DNA of 6,580 nucleotides from Gemmatimonadales bacterium (GTDB lineage: Bacteria; Gemmatimonadota; Gemmatimonadetes; Gemmatimonadales; GWC2-71-9): the NCBI GenBank assembly GCA_030597435.1, contig JAUVRV010000156.1, forward strand, positions 1 to 6,580. The letters run 5' to 3'. Shown piece by piece: positions 5,838 to 6,580 of this stretch (position 1 is its first letter; each line of letters begins with the position of its first letter). The notes under the pieces were generated by a model that made no database searches, was not told where the DNA came from, and was given only the letters and a program-made list of their open reading frames with translations. A program made the position numbers and the translations under genes.

Positions 5838-6580
5838 AACCGAGGTCCGGAAGATCTTGCCCGGCTCCTGACTCACCAACCCGCGTATCTCGAGTGATGT
5901 CAGCACCGCGAGTGCGTCGGAGGTGTGTTTGCCGAAGCGATGCGCGACGTCGTCGACCTGGTCTATACCGAGGCCGAGTATGTCGAGGATCTGACGCTCT
6001 TCGGCAGTGAGGTCGGTGGGCAGCGCGACCGCCGGGGCTGCTTCATAGGTCTGGCCGTACTCCTCGAGCACATCGCGCAATCCCAGGGCCGGTTTGGCAC
6101 CATGCTGGATAAGCCGGTTGCAGCCGAGCGAAATCGGGCTGGTGATCGGCCCCGGAACGGCCAACACGTCCTTACCCTGAGCGAGCGCACAGTCTGCCGT
6201 GATCAGCGCACCGGATCTTCCTCTCGCCTCCACCACAATCGTCACCTTGGCCAGGCCGCTGATGAGGCGGTTGCGGCGCGGGAAGCTACCGGCGTTGGGT
6301 CGTTCGCCAGGTGGGAACTCGGTCAGCAGACAGCCGTCACTGGCGACGCGCTGGTAGAGGGCCTCGTTTGCCGCAGGGTATACCACACCCAGGCCGTAGG
6401 TTAGCCGCGCACCATAGGGAAACAGTGGCACCAGGGCGCCCATTCCCGGGTACTCCGACGGGGGCACCACCGGCATCGAGCGGCGCCGCGTGCGCGATGC
6501 GACCCAGACCACGCGCCAGCCCGCTCACGACCACCAGGCCCGCTCGCGCCAGCCCGCCAGCGAAGAGCCGACACGCGGCA
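5823..6580 (-). CDS. dprA: DNA-processing protein DprA (Smf), N-terminus beyond the window, reading frame broken
   Basis: DprA protects incoming single-stranded DNA and loads RecA during transformation. From the right edge one frame reads AGLVVVSGLARGLGRIAH and LDAGGAPVGVPGNG, the Rossmann-fold start of the family. From about 6393 the next frame reads LGVVYPAANEALYQRV, LLTEFPPGERPNAGSFPRRN, SGALITADCALAQGKDV and AVPGP, then a C-terminal winged-helix-like domain (about LTAEERQ to GLVSQEPGKIFRTSV). The frames join if 46 nt at about 6394-6439 are removed, giving a loop of exact family length. As written, the upstream frame runs on to a stop near 6337, so translation would lose the catalytic core. 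A GTG-initiated frame from 6512 could make only a fragment. The last residues and the stop lie in a repeat element. The break may be a real pseudogene or an assembly error near a contig end. Confidence 0.88.
6394..6439 (-). other. Putative 46-nt insertion disrupting dprA
   Basis: On the coding strand, GGGAATGG (ending at 6440) should be followed directly by CCTGGGTGTGGTATACCC (from 6393). Joined, they encode VPGNGLGVVYP, matching the family pattern VLGxGLDxxYP with 15 residues from the Gly-Gly to the Pro. The intervening 46 bases shift the frame by one. Boundaries are ambiguous by about two bases because GG occurs at both ends. The segment contains two TGGTGC copies that also occur just upstream in the gene, hinting at local duplication. 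Confidence 0.55.

Noticed and set aside
5925..6404. Plus-strand open frame (159 codons) opposite dprA
   Set aside because: It lies entirely antisense to conserved DprA sequence, with no recognisable domain and no evidence of its own selection.

Overview
The window is a stretch of ordinary bacterial chromosome. It reads as one convergently packed, leftward (minus-strand) gene cluster. In transcription order, right to left, it holds dprA (cut by the right edge), hemW, hrcA, dnaJ, a HIT-family hydrolase gene, rpsU and mutS2 (cut by the left edge). Base composition is moderately GC-rich. The protein styles (DnaJ, HrcA, and the DprA core with FPRRNRLISGLAKVTIVVEA) and the gene order make me think of Gemmatimonadota or a related environmental lineage. 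That placement comes from memory of family sequences, not from a search, so it is tentative.

Right part (5702-6580): the C-terminal two thirds of DprA, the DNA-uptake and recombination mediator. Its reading frame is broken. The sequence switches frame at about 6394-6439, where removing 46 nt would restore a canonical DprA loop of exact family length. The gene ends inside a roughly 97-bp repeat element that fills most of the dprA-hemW gap.

Middle part (3374-5701): hemW (radical-SAM heme chaperone) followed by hrcA (heat-shock repressor). HemW carries two in-frame low-complexity insertions. Both are encoded by tandem 7-bp repeats (GGGAACG-type at 5377-5397 and GATTTGC-type at 4541-4582), and they sit at two positions where the family normally has short loops.

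Left part (1-3373): dnaJ, HIT, rpsU and mutS2. The dnaJ-HIT junction is 3 nt and hrcA-dnaJ is 10 nt, so translation is probably coupled. The order hemW-hrcA-dnaJ-...-rpsU resembles the Bacillus hemW-hrcA-grpE-dnaK-dnaJ-...-rpsU cluster with grpE and dnaK missing. MutS2 is intact across the 500 codons visible, except that the Walker A lysine is replaced by asparagine (GPNAGGNTV).

Together the genes are housekeeping functions: heat-shock control and protein folding (hrcA, dnaJ), heme trafficking (hemW), translation (rpsU), nucleotide metabolism (HIT), and DNA processing or recombination (dprA, mutS2). I see no new defence, mobile or biosynthetic system. What deserves attention is small repeats invading coding sequence, the dprA frame break and the MutS2 Walker A change. 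Sequencing or assembly error must be excluded for the last two.
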